Shown piece by piece: positions 42,216 to 50,956 of a stretch of DNA of 64,000 nucleotides. Numbering within the stretch: the stretch's first letter is position 1; the number at the start of each line of letters is the position of its first letter. Under the pieces are notes generated by a model, which saw only the letters and a program-made list of their open reading frames with translations, had not been told where the DNA came from and made no database searches. The DNA is from Candidatus Nitricoxidivorans perseverans. Its GTDB lineage: Bacteria; Pseudomonadota; Gammaproteobacteria; Burkholderiales; Rhodocyclaceae. The translations under genes and the position numbers were made by a program. Where the stretch lies: the NCBI GenBank assembly GCA_030246985.1, contig CP107246.1:1986282-2050281 (forward strand). The letters are read 5' to 3'.

Positions 42216-43537
42216 CAGGAGATTCGATAGGTGTGGTGATCACGGCCCGGAATTACGGACGCTTCCTCCGTCAGTGCTTGGAAAGCGTACTGTCCCGGCA
42301 GATGTCGTCGCCGGCCGAGGTCGTCATCGTCGACGATGGCAGTACGGATGAAACCCCCGCCGTGGCAGCGACTTTCCTGCACGACCCCAGGGTGTCGTAC
42401 ATGCGGCTGGAGGGCATCGGTCTTTCAGGAGCCGCAAACAGGGGGATCGGAAAACTGGCCACGGAGTGGATCCTGCGCCTGGATGCCGACGATTGGCTTC
42501 CCCCCGATTCGCTCGAAGCGCTGCTGCAGGGTGCAAAAGCCTCGAACGCCGATTTCGTCTGGGGGGATTTGCAACTGACCGACTCCCGCGGGTTCCCTTT
42601 GGGGCGCCTTTCCCAGAACCCGGACATCATCGGCGCTGGCATGATCAGGTCTCCGGCCGGTTCCGGCTGCTTGTTCAAGCGGCGTCTCTGGGAGCGCGTG
42701 GGCGGTTACGACGAGACCCTGCGCTTCCAGGAGGATTTCGATTTCTGGTTGAAGGTGACCGAGCAATCGGACACCGCTCACGTCGATCGGGAGGTCTATG
42801 CCTATCGCCAGCATGCCGGGACCATGTCTACCAATGTTCGGGCGCGATCGGCGGCAAGGCGCGACGTCAAGCGTCGCGCCCTGACGAGGCGCGGCATCGG
42901 CATTCCCGAAAGGGTCGCGTTCTGCATTTCGACCTCGCTGCCGCTTGCCTGTCGCGGCGCCGTGTCAGCGGCTTTGGAACGGATCGGAAATGAGACACTG
43001 CTGGACCGCTTGGAAGAAAAGATCAGGAAGTCGGGGATTGCGAGCGATATCGTGGTCGAGGCATCCAGCCCGGCCATCGCGGAGTGGGCGAAATCGAGGG
43101 GGCTTGCCCTTGCCCAGCTTCCTCCCGGAGCCGTGTTGACGCGAGGCGCGGAGACGATAGCGCACACACTGGGCCATCCTTCGACCCTGCTCGTCGCCAT
43201 AAGCCCGTATTTCCCGTTCCTCGATCCGGAGCGCATTGCCGAATCGGTGGAGACGGCCTTGCTGGGCGGGCATGAGCGAGTCGATACCGTCGAGGCGGTC
43301 CCATTCCCGCACCTGGTGCAAATGGCGAACGGCTGGCAGGAACACGGAGGCAGCCCGTCGCCCATGGGTTCGCTTTCCCTTTCTGGCGGAGTTTCCGTTT
43401 TCGCCCATGGAGGGAGAGGGCGCGGCTTCGTGCAGGTATTCTTCCCTGAAGGGATGGCAGTCACGGATTCCGCTTCGCTGAAGGCCGCACAGGCGCTCGT
43501 TGCCGGCGCGCCGGAACTTGTTCACAACGCTCGATGA
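42212..43537 (+). CDS. GT2 glycosyltransferase with nucleotidyltransferase-like C-terminal domain
   Basis: A 441-residue protein. Residues 1-~220 are a GT2 domain: IGVVITARNYGRFLRQCLESVL, EVVIVDDGSTDETPAV, ILRLDADDWLPPDSL (DXD), and ERVGGYDETLRFQEDFDFWL. The remaining ~200 residues are not usual for GT2: NETLLDRLEEKIRKSG, ASDIVVEASSPAIAEWAKSRG and FPFLDPERIAESVETAL follow the order of blocks in SpsF/NeuA-type cytidylyltransferases (compare GDNPFIDPALVDDMVDLL at 60488), but the N-terminal RxGSxRLPGK-type CTP loop is absent. This part may be a degenerate, non-catalytic domain that binds a nucleotide-sugar. Confidence 0.75.
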   Translation: MTGDSIGVVITARNYGRFLRQCLESVLSRQMSSPAEVVIVDDGSTDETPAVAATFLHDPRVSYMRLEGIGLSGAANRGIGKLATEWILRLDADDWLPPDSLEALLQGAKASNADFVWGDLQLTDSRGFPLGRLSQNPDIIGAGMIRSPAGSGCLFKRRLWERVGGYDETLRFQEDFDFWLKVTEQSDTAHVDREVYAYRQHAGTMSTNVRARSAARRDVKRRALTRRGIGIPERVAFCISTSLPLACRGAVSAALERIGNETLLDRLEEKIRKSGIASDIVVEASSPAIAEWAKSRGLALAQLPPGAVLTRGAETIAHTLGHPSTLLVAISPYFPFLDPERIAESVETALLGGHERVDTVEAVPFPHLVQMANGWQEHGGSPSPMGSLSLSGGVSVFAHGGRGRGFVQVFFPEGMAVTDSASLKAAQALVAGAPELVHNAR

Positions 43538-43546
43538 AAGAATGAA

Positions 43547-44602
43547 ATGGGACTCTCAAGCTATTACTCGGACAAACGAATACTGGTTACCGGCGGATGC
43601 GGTACAGTCGGCAAGGAACTCGTGCGGCAACTTGCGTCTCAATCGCCCCTGGAACTCAGGGTCCTGGACAACAGCGAGGACGGCGTCTTCGCCCTGAACC
43701 AGGAGTTCGGCCACCTTCCATGCGTGAACGCGGTCATCGGCGACATCCGGGACGAGCATAGGATTCACGACGCATCTGAAGGGGTCGACATCCTTTTCCA
43801 TGTTGCGGCTCTCAAGCACGTGCAGATTTGCGAAAGGGCGCCGGGCGATGCGGTCATGACGAATATCGTGGGCACCCAGAACGTCATTCGGGCAGCACTG
43901 AACAACAAGGTAAAGACCTGCCTCCTGACGAGCACGGACAAGGCCGTGAATCCGACGAACGTCATGGGCACGAGCAAGCTTATGGCGGAACGCCTGATGA
44001 CCGCCGCGAACAACTACTCCGGGAAGGAAAGCGTCAGGTTCGCTTCGACCCGCTTCGGCAACGTCCTCGCCTCCCGCGGCTCCGTGGTCCGCATTTTCTA
44101 CGAGCAGATCAGGCAGGGCGGCCCCATTACGATAACCGACGCCACCATGACGCGCTTCATCATGACGATCCAGGAAAGCGCTCGGCTGATTCTTGCCGGC
44201 GCTAGGCTGGCGAAGGGAGGCGAGGTGTTCGTTCCCAAGATGCCGATCATCCGGATCGTCGACCTGGCAGCGGCGATGATCTCGCTGTTCGCGCCGAAGC
44301 TTGGGTGTGATCCGGCCTCGATCCAGATCGCCTATGTGGGACGCAGGCCTGGAGAGAAGACCTACGAGGAGTTGATGACGGGGGAGGAGTCTGCCCGGGC
44401 GACGGAACTGGACGACCTCTTTGCCATTCTGCCCTCCCGCGGGTCGCTGAGGTGGGAGATCGACTATTCGTATCCCGGCGGAGTGCGCCCGGCCGACAAC
44501 TGCTCATACGACACGGACAAGGGCCCGTTCCTTTCGCAGCAGGAGATATGCGGTTTCCTCGAGGCTGCCGCAATCGACCTGCTTCTCGAAAACAACCAAT
44601 AG
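43547..44602 (+). CDS. UDP-N-acetylglucosamine 4,6-dehydratase-like (CapD/PseB family)
   Basis: A 351-residue SDR. RILVTGGCGTVGKELVRQL binds NAD(P), HVAALKHVQICERAPGDAVMTNIVGT is the diagnostic AALKHV block of CapD/FlaA1/PseB, STDKAVNPTNVMGTSKLMAERL carries the K(x)3-type catalytic segment (Met replacing the usual Tyr position, as in PseB), and RFGNVLASRGSVV follows. It should make a 4-keto-6-deoxy-HexNAc nucleotide, the entry step to pseudaminic/legionaminic-type sugars. NeuB follows directly. Confidence 0.87.
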   Translation: MGLSSYYSDKRILVTGGCGTVGKELVRQLASQSPLELRVLDNSEDGVFALNQEFGHLPCVNAVIGDIRDEHRIHDASEGVDILFHVAALKHVQICERAPGDAVMTNIVGTQNVIRAALNNKVKTCLLTSTDKAVNPTNVMGTSKLMAERLMTAANNYSGKESVRFASTRFGNVLASRGSVVRIFYEQIRQGGPITITDATMTRFIMTIQESARLILAGARLAKGGEVFVPKMPIIRIVDLAAAMISLFAPKLGCDPASIQIAYVGRRPGEKTYEELMTGEESARATELDDLFAILPSRGSLRWEIDYSYPGGVRPADNCSYDTDKGPFLSQQEICGFLEAAAIDLLLENNQ

Positions 44603-44604
44603 AC

Positions 44605-45645
44605 ATGAAGAACGACAAGCTCGAAGCATTGATCGCGAATGTTCCGTTCGTGATCGCGGAGGTCGGCAACAACCATCTCGGGGACCCCGAACTCGCCCAC
44701 AGGACGCTCGATGCCGCTGCAGACGCGGGCGTCGACGCGGTCAAGTTCCAACTGTTCGACCCCGATGAGCTCGTCGCGTCGACGGAGCCCGTGCTGAGCC
44801 ACGTTCCGGACAACCGGTTTGCGACTCAGCGCGAGCGATTCCGCCACATGGTGCTCGGACGGGAGCATTTCATCGCTCTGGTCGAGCATGCGCGCATGCG
44901 CAACGTGATGTTCCTGTGCACGCCGTTCGACCGGGAGAGTGCGGACTTTCTCGCGCCCCTTGTCCCGGCATTCAAGATCGCGTCGGGTGACGCGAGCAAC
45001 TTCCAGCTTCTCGACCATGTCGCGTCCATGGGGAAGCCGATGTTCGTCTCGACGGGATGTTGCACGCAGGATGAGGTGGACTGGCTGGTCGGACGGATGC
45101 CGAAGGACCGGCTCGTGATCTTTCACTGCGTAGGCTCGTACCCGACCCCGGATGCCGAGGCCTCGATGAGCATGATCCCGTATTACGCAAGCCGCTACGG
45201 CGTTCCGGTCGGTTACTCCGACCACACGAAGGACCAACTGGCGCCTCTTCTCGCGGTCGCCTTGGGGGTGGTTGCCATCGAAAAGCACTTCATCCTCGAC
45301 AGGAGCATTCCCGGAGGGGATCGGGCCCTTTCGCTGACTGGCCCGGAGATGGCGAACCTGGTTTCGGAATTGCGGAGGGCAAGGCTGATGCTCGGTGAAT
45401 CCTCCCAGAGAACGATCTTGGCATGCGAGCGCTACGGCCGCGAAAAGTTGAGGAGATCGCCCTATGCGAGGCATGCCGTGAAGGCGGGAGAACACATGCA
45501 GATGCAGGACGTCATCCTTCTCAGGCCGGAGATTGCCGGAGCCTATTCCCTGGCCGATCTCAGCCGGCACTCCGCCGTGCAAGCATTGCGGGACATCGGC
45601 GCGGAGACTCCGCTGACGCCGGACAATTCCATCCTGTTGGCGTAG
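44605..45645 (+). CDS. NeuB-family nonulosonic acid synthase
   Basis: A 346-residue condensing enzyme. FVIAEVGNNHLGDPELAHRTLDAAADAGVDAVKFQLF is the N-terminal TIM-barrel block, FKIASGDASNFQLLDHVASMGKPMFVSTG and VPVGYSDHT are phosphoenolpyruvate-site segments, and IEKHFILDRSIPGGDRALSL completes the barrel. The C-terminal antifreeze/SAF domain contains RSPYARHAVKAGEHM. It condenses a 6-carbon amino sugar with phosphoenolpyruvate to a 9-carbon acid. Whether this is pseudaminic, legionaminic or sialic cannot be told from sequence. Confidence 0.88.
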   Translation: MKNDKLEALIANVPFVIAEVGNNHLGDPELAHRTLDAAADAGVDAVKFQLFDPDELVASTEPVLSHVPDNRFATQRERFRHMVLGREHFIALVEHARMRNVMFLCTPFDRESADFLAPLVPAFKIASGDASNFQLLDHVASMGKPMFVSTGCCTQDEVDWLVGRMPKDRLVIFHCVGSYPTPDAEASMSMIPYYASRYGVPVGYSDHTKDQLAPLLAVALGVVAIEKHFILDRSIPGGDRALSLTGPEMANLVSELRRARLMLGESSQRTILACERYGREKLRRSPYARHAVKAGEHMQMQDVILLRPEIAGAYSLADLSRHSAVQALRDIGAETPLTPDNSILLA

Positions 45646-45679
45646 CGACACGGTTTGCGACGGGCGAAAGGGAGCTGAA

Positions 45680-46825
45680 ATGAAGATTCTCATTCTGGGC
45701 GGAGACGGGTATCTCGGATGGCCGACGGCCATGGACCTGTCCAGTGCCGGACACGAAGTGGCCGTTGCCGACAATTACCTGCGCCGCAGGCTGATGATGG
45801 AACAAGGCGTCGAGCCGCTGTTCCCGGTGCCGCTGCTGCATGAGCGGGCGAACCTGTGGAAGGCAGAGACGGGTCGCGAGATCGAAGTCCATGTCGGTGA
45901 TCTTGCCGACTGGGCGTTCGTGACCGCACTGTTCCGGAGCGTGCGCCCGGACGCCATCATCCACTATGCGGAACAGCCGTCCGCACCATACTCGATGCTG
46001 AACCGGGATGCCGCAATGCTGACGCTGCGGAACAACCTGGAAACCACTGGAAACCTAGTGTATGCGGTCAGGCAGGAATGTCCGCAAGCCCACATCGTCA
46101 AGCTCGGCACGATGGGGGAATATGGAACGCCGAATATCGACATCGAGGAAGGTTGGCTCGACATCGAGCACAAGGGCCGGCGCGACCGCTTCCTGTTTCC
46201 GAGGCAGGCGGGATCGCTCTATCACACCACGAAGATCATGGACACCGACCTCCTTTGGTTCTACGTCAGGACCTGGGGGATGCGGGTGACGGACCTGATG
46301 CAGGGCCCGGTATACGGCTTCGAAAGCGAAGAGGCAGTCCGGCCCGAACTGCGGCCATTCTTCAACTACGACGAGATATTCGGGACGGTGCTCAACCGCT
46401 TCGTCGTGCAGGCGGTGGCCGGATACCCGCTGACCGTGTATGGGAAGGGCGGCCAGACGCGTGGCTACTTGAACATCGTCGACACGCTGAACTGCGTCAG
46501 GCTCTGCGTCGAGAATCCGCCGGACGATGGGGAAATGCGGATCCTCAACCAGTTCGTCGACGTGTTCAGCGTGAACGACCTAGCCGAGAAAGTCGTTCGC
46601 GTAGGCGGGAACATGGGGCTGGATGTGCAGGTGCAGTCACTGGCGAATCCGCGCGTGGAACGGGAAGACCATTACTACAATCCGGCATCCACCGGGCTTC
46701 GAGACCTTGGCCTGAAGCCGCATCCACTGACCGACGACGTCCTCGCAGGTCTGTTCGGCGCCGTCCTCGAACACAAGGGGAACATCAAGCCGCAACTGTT
46801 CTTCTCGGGCAGGAAGTGGTGCTAG
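45680..46825 (+). CDS. UDP-sulfoquinovose synthase-like (SQD1/SqdB family)
   Basis: A 381-residue SDR closely following plant SQD1: ILILGGDGYLGWPTAMDLSS, a DNYLRRRL segment, HYAEQPSAPYSM, the long block KLGTMGEYGTPNIDIEEGWLDI, SLYHTTKIMD (catalytic Tyr and Lys), TDLMQGPVYGF, YGKGGQTRGYLNIVDT, and the C-terminal NPRVEREDHYYNP. SQD1 adds sulfite to UDP-4-keto-glucose-5-ene to give UDP-sulfoquinovose. Its place among glycan genes suggests a sulfoquinovose residue in the polysaccharide rather than a sulfolipid, since no sqdC/sqdD neighbour is seen. Confidence 0.87.
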   Translation: MKILILGGDGYLGWPTAMDLSSAGHEVAVADNYLRRRLMMEQGVEPLFPVPLLHERANLWKAETGREIEVHVGDLADWAFVTALFRSVRPDAIIHYAEQPSAPYSMLNRDAAMLTLRNNLETTGNLVYAVRQECPQAHIVKLGTMGEYGTPNIDIEEGWLDIEHKGRRDRFLFPRQAGSLYHTTKIMDTDLLWFYVRTWGMRVTDLMQGPVYGFESEEAVRPELRPFFNYDEIFGTVLNRFVVQAVAGYPLTVYGKGGQTRGYLNIVDTLNCVRLCVENPPDDGEMRILNQFVDVFSVNDLAEKVVRVGGNMGLDVQVQSLANPRVEREDHYYNPASTGLRDLGLKPHPLTDDVLAGLFGAVLEHKGNIKPQLFFSGRKWC

Positions 46826-46865
46826 GACAAGGACGCAATCGGTCCTGTTTATCGAGGAAAGCCTG

Positions 46866-48440
46866 ATGGCAAAAATTCTCCTGATCAACCCTTCTTATCT
46901 GCGTACCTATGGGACAAACCAGGCCGGTATGGCCAATCCGGTATATCCCGTTCTTAGCTTGGCAACACTAGCAGGAGCTGCCCAGCGGGCTGGCCATCGG
47001 CCAGAGATTCTTGATCTCTCCTATCGTGCTTACGATCCCGAAGAGTTGCGCCGTCAAATTACCCGCGGTGGTTATGACGTGGTCGGCATTACCGCAACAT
47101 CTCCACTCGTCAATCAAACGCGTGACATTTCATTTTTGGTAAAGGACATCTCCTCCGATATCCGAGTGATCGCCGGGGGTGCCCATCCTTCGGCGCTGCC
47201 TGTAGAAACGATCCATGAATCTGCACTCGATGCTGTGGTTGTGGGTGAAGGAGACATGACAATCGTCGACATCCTTGATGGGAAACAGTTTTCAGACGTC
47301 CCCGGGATTTGTTGGCGAAATGGTGACACTCCCGTCATGAATGCGCCTCGGCCAATGGTCATGGATCTCGATGAATTGGCCATGCCCGCCTGGGAACTCT
47401 ACCCCGTCGACGAATATCGGGGCCGCATCACAAAGATCATTGCCAAGTATGCTCCGTTGGCGACCATAGAATTTTCACGCGGGTGTGTATTCCGTTGTGA
47501 TTTCTGCGGCAGCAAGAACACCATGGGACTTGGCTACCGCAAAAAATCCCCGGAGCGTTGCGCGGAGGAAATGCTCTACCTGCAGAAGCTTGGATATCGC
47601 GAGGCGCTGCTGACCGACGACATCTTTACCAGCGACAACGACTGGGCGGTCGCGGTATGCGAAGAATTCGTCCGCCGGGGCGTAAAGGTGGTATGGACCT
47701 GCACCAATGGCATCCGCGTGGATAGCGCAAACCAGAAGCTTTTCGAGATGATGAAGCGGGCGGGCTGCTACCGAGTCCATTTCGGCTTCGAAAGTGGGAA
47801 CGATGCGGTTCTGAGGGCTTTCGGCAAGGGGGGCAAGGCCTCGCTGCAACAGGGAATCGAGGCAGTTCGCATGGCACGCCGGGCCGGCCTGGAAACTTGG
47901 GGCATGTTCATGTTCGGTCTGTCGGCTGACACGATGGAGTCCATGACGGACACTATCGCCTACGCCAAAAAGGTGGAAGTGGACGTGATGAAGTTTGGCA
48001 TCACCATCCCTTTCCCGGGAACCCCGATGTTCAACGAGATGCACAAGCTCGGACGTATCAAGACATATGACTGGGACGACTACAACGTCTACAACGAAGC
48101 CAACTCCATCATGGATCACCCCCATCTCAGCTGGTCCACGATCAAGGAGTACTACCATCGCGCCTATGTCGAGTGCTACTACAAGAACCCCTCCTACATC
48201 CTTCGCCGCTTCATCCGTTCGATCAAAACGGCGGAGCTTTTCTGGGATGCCTATTTCTTTGTTCGGTTCTGGTTGATGCTGTCGAGTCAACCCGATACGC
48301 CCGATCAGGAAAACTATGCTTACCGACATTGGTGGGAACCGCTGAATATTCCGCCATCGAGCATCCGCGCCTATGAGGTCCCGGTCGTTCGCATGAAGAG
48401 ACCATACAAGAATCGCGATGCCGCTCCAAACTGTTCGTGA
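46866..48440 (+). CDS. Cobalamin-binding-type radical SAM protein (paralogue 1)
   Basis: A 524-residue protein. The N-terminal Rossmann-like domain (~1-180) is of the B12-binding kind that precedes radical SAM domains; the [4Fe-4S] motif CX3CX2C is at Cys207, Cys211 and Cys214 (RGCVFRCDFCGSKNTMG). RVHFGFESGNDAVLRAFGKGG and IPFPGTPMFNEM are typical barrel segments. It is colinear, without gaps through the cluster motif, with the protein at 61314. Codon use is less GC-biased than neighbouring genes, suggesting separate acquisition. Likely roles are C-methylation or another radical modification of a sugar or lipid carrier. Confidence 0.85.
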   Translation: MAKILLINPSYLRTYGTNQAGMANPVYPVLSLATLAGAAQRAGHRPEILDLSYRAYDPEELRRQITRGGYDVVGITATSPLVNQTRDISFLVKDISSDIRVIAGGAHPSALPVETIHESALDAVVVGEGDMTIVDILDGKQFSDVPGICWRNGDTPVMNAPRPMVMDLDELAMPAWELYPVDEYRGRITKIIAKYAPLATIEFSRGCVFRCDFCGSKNTMGLGYRKKSPERCAEEMLYLQKLGYREALLTDDIFTSDNDWAVAVCEEFVRRGVKVVWTCTNGIRVDSANQKLFEMMKRAGCYRVHFGFESGNDAVLRAFGKGGKASLQQGIEAVRMARRAGLETWGMFMFGLSADTMESMTDTIAYAKKVEVDVMKFGITIPFPGTPMFNEMHKLGRIKTYDWDDYNVYNEANSIMDHPHLSWSTIKEYYHRAYVECYYKNPSYILRRFIRSIKTAELFWDAYFFVRFWLMLSSQPDTPDQENYAYRHWWEPLNIPPSSIRAYEVPVVRMKRPYKNRDAAPNCS

Positions 48441-48492
48441 TGTCGAGGCGGATGACCTTACCCATCTTCGCTGAGTTTCAGTCTTGCTCGTC

Positions 48493-50946
48493 ATGAAAGA
48501 TCGGTCAGCCCTTGTCCGCGGGCATTTCATTGCGATCTGCCTTGCCCAGATATTGTTTGCTGCGCTGCTCTGGCCGTTACTTTCCGGGGAGTCGGTCTAT
48601 TCGTCCAGAATGATTCTATATTCAGGTTCGTTCGCACCTTCCCTCGAATCGCTGCCCCCGGTGGCCCCGGGAGATGACGTGTTCCAGGACGATTTTGGCG
48701 ACCAGGAGCGGCTATTCTTGCGCTTCTACCGGGAGAGCTTTCGATCCGGCGAACTGCCGTTCTGGAACGAGCAGATCTTTGGCGGTCTGTCGCAGGAAGA
48801 CTCGCTTGCCTACAGCTATCTGTCCCCGTTCAATATCCCCTGGTTGCTTATCGGCAACGACCACATTGCGAAGGCTGTGCAGATATACCTGCTACTCAAC
48901 TTCGGCTTGTTCGGACTTCTCTGGTGGGCAAGGATATTGAGGGTTGCGCCGGCGTGGTTCTTCCTGTCAGCAATGCTGTTGTTGCTGTCACCCATGTCGC
49001 TCCATTTCCAGGGACATCAGCACCAACCCGCCCTTTATTTTTCGGCGCTGTACATCGCCGCGTCCGTCCATCTGTTCCTCAGGGGCGGCGCGACACGCCA
49101 TCTGGCATGGTCGGCCTTCATTTTTACGGTCGCCATATGGTGCAACTTCATTACCCTCCTGTTATTCATTTGCATCCTTATCGCATTCCTGATGGCGGGC
49201 AACGTCGCATGGCCGGCAGAAGGGGGCGCGCGTCCGGCAGTCTTGCGGCGGGCGGTGGCGCTCGCCGGCGCCCTGTTCGGCATCGTCCTATCTTGTAGTT
49301 TCCTCCTGGGCCCGATAGCCCTGGAGGCGCATCTCGTCCGGGAGCCGGTGAGCCTCTATCAGGCGAACCAGTCCCCGCTCGCCAGTCCGTCGCAGTTCGT
49401 CAGGTCCCTACTGTTTCACGAAAAGGCGCCGCTCCAGGTCGCATGGCTCCTCGTCCTCGGGGCCTTTGCGGTGATGCTGAAGGAGCGGCACACAGGTGAA
49501 CTGAAGAGCCTGTACCCGCTCGGCCTGTTTCTCGGATTCGCACTGCTGCTGGGCAGTTCGTCCTGGGTCCAGGACCTGTACCGCGCCGTGGTTCCTTCCG
49601 CCAAATATTCAGGGAACATCTACTTCCGGCTGCTGTTCATGGCGAACGTACTCATCGCCCCGCTGTTCGCATGGTGCGGAACTAGGCTCGGCGGGGGAAG
49701 CCGCGCCTACCGACAAGTGTTTTTGGCGATCTGCGCCGCGGTGGTCATGGTCAATCTTTTATTTTGGCTGATTGCGGCCGCGCCGGGGGGATTCGGGTTC
49801 AACCCGGATGATGCCTTCGGAGGGAAGCTCGGGCGCCTGGCGGAGAGGCTTGCCGAACGTCCCGTGATCGGCCTGACCGCCGGAGCGGGAACGATCTTCG
49901 CGGCTGTTCTCTTCGGCCTTGCCGTGAGCGGCGCGCGTCGCCGGGCGACCGGATGGGGGCAGTGGGTCTCGTTGGCGATGGCAGGAGCCATGCTTGTGGC
50001 GATGTACCGCCTGTCCGACGGCCCGTCGCTGAGCATGGCGCAGGATGCGGAAAGCTACCCGATCTTCCGGCTCGTGGAGGAAGGCAGGGGCGCCCCAGTC
50101 CTGACGCTCGAGGATTGCTCGGGAGACGTTCGCCACTACACCCGCCGGGAACCCGTGCTCGCGGGCTTCCGTCCGCTCGATGCGCCCACGGATACGGGGC
50201 TGTTCAGGCGGACGCGGGAATTCTGGATGCCCCTGAACGATGCGCGGGAACATTACAGAAAGGGCCTTTTCTATTACGAGTTGAACTGGGTCTGCCGTGA
50301 AATGGTCAGCAGCCGGGAAGGCGGCCTGATGCCAGGATTCGGCCGACTGCTGAAGGCGCTTGGTGTCCGATACCTGTTCGCCACCGCTGACATCACAGAT
50401 TCGATGCTGGAAAGGCTGGGCAGGGAAGGAGAGATGCGGGCATACCGGGTTGCCGTTGCGTGGCCGGACATGGTTTTCCTGCCCGGAGTCCGCGAGGCGG
50501 AATGGACTGGCGTGATGGCGGGACTCGTTCGAAACGACGCCGATGCAATCGAGGCATTCGATCGCATCGAGGCCGGGAAGGCGATAGTCGCATCTACCCG
50601 GATGTCGAATCTTCGCTGGGAGGGAACGATCCCGCCAGTCGCATCAGCGGCCAGCGGAGTCCTGTTCATGAACCATCCCATCGAGTATCATCGTGACCTG
50701 AAGTTTCCGCTGCTGGACCTGCCCCTCGAGGGTTACTGGGAAGTCCGGACGGCAGACGGGGCGGCGCCCTTCCCGCAGACGCCGGTACCCTATCGAAGCG
50801 CTGAAATCCGGGCGACGGATCGCGTGGAAGTCACCTACTCTCTGGCCCACTATCGCGGGTGGTTTGCACTCTCCCTGCTCGGCCTGGCAATCACCTTATC
50901 GATCATCCGCTATTGGCTTCGATCCTGGCCAGGACGATGCGACTGA
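48493..50946 (+). CDS. Large multi-pass membrane protein (GT-C/YfhO-like)
   Basis: An 817-residue protein with about 10-12 hydrophobic segments in residues ~10-490 and one near the C-terminus, plus a ~300-residue soluble part (~500-790). FRSGELPFWNEQIFGGLSQEDSLAY in the first external loop, after an acidic DDFGDQE stretch, is the pattern of GT-C lipid-linked-sugar transferases and YfhO-like proteins. It probably uses a polyprenyl-phosphate sugar at the periplasmic face. The ATG at 48493 is used; a TTG three codons earlier is possible. Neither has a good ribosome site. Confidence 0.65.
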   Translation: MKDRSALVRGHFIAICLAQILFAALLWPLLSGESVYSSRMILYSGSFAPSLESLPPVAPGDDVFQDDFGDQERLFLRFYRESFRSGELPFWNEQIFGGLSQEDSLAYSYLSPFNIPWLLIGNDHIAKAVQIYLLLNFGLFGLLWWARILRVAPAWFFLSAMLLLLSPMSLHFQGHQHQPALYFSALYIAASVHLFLRGGATRHLAWSAFIFTVAIWCNFITLLLFICILIAFLMAGNVAWPAEGGARPAVLRRAVALAGALFGIVLSCSFLLGPIALEAHLVREPVSLYQANQSPLASPSQFVRSLLFHEKAPLQVAWLLVLGAFAVMLKERHTGELKSLYPLGLFLGFALLLGSSSWVQDLYRAVVPSAKYSGNIYFRLLFMANVLIAPLFAWCGTRLGGGSRAYRQVFLAICAAVVMVNLLFWLIAAAPGGFGFNPDDAFGGKLGRLAERLAERPVIGLTAGAGTIFAAVLFGLAVSGARRRATGWGQWVSLAMAGAMLVAMYRLSDGPSLSMAQDAESYPIFRLVEEGRGAPVLTLEDCSGDVRHYTRREPVLAGFRPLDAPTDTGLFRRTREFWMPLNDAREHYRKGLFYYELNWVCREMVSSREGGLMPGFGRLLKALGVRYLFATADITDSMLERLGREGEMRAYRVAVAWPDMVFLPGVREAEWTGVMAGLVRNDADAIEAFDRIEAGKAIVASTRMSNLRWEGTIPPVASAASGVLFMNHPIEYHRDLKFPLLDLPLEGYWEVRTADGAAPFPQTPVPYRSAEIRATDRVEVTYSLAHYRGWFALSLLGLAITLSIIRYWLRSWPGRCD

Positions 50947-50956
50947 AGCTGTGGCG

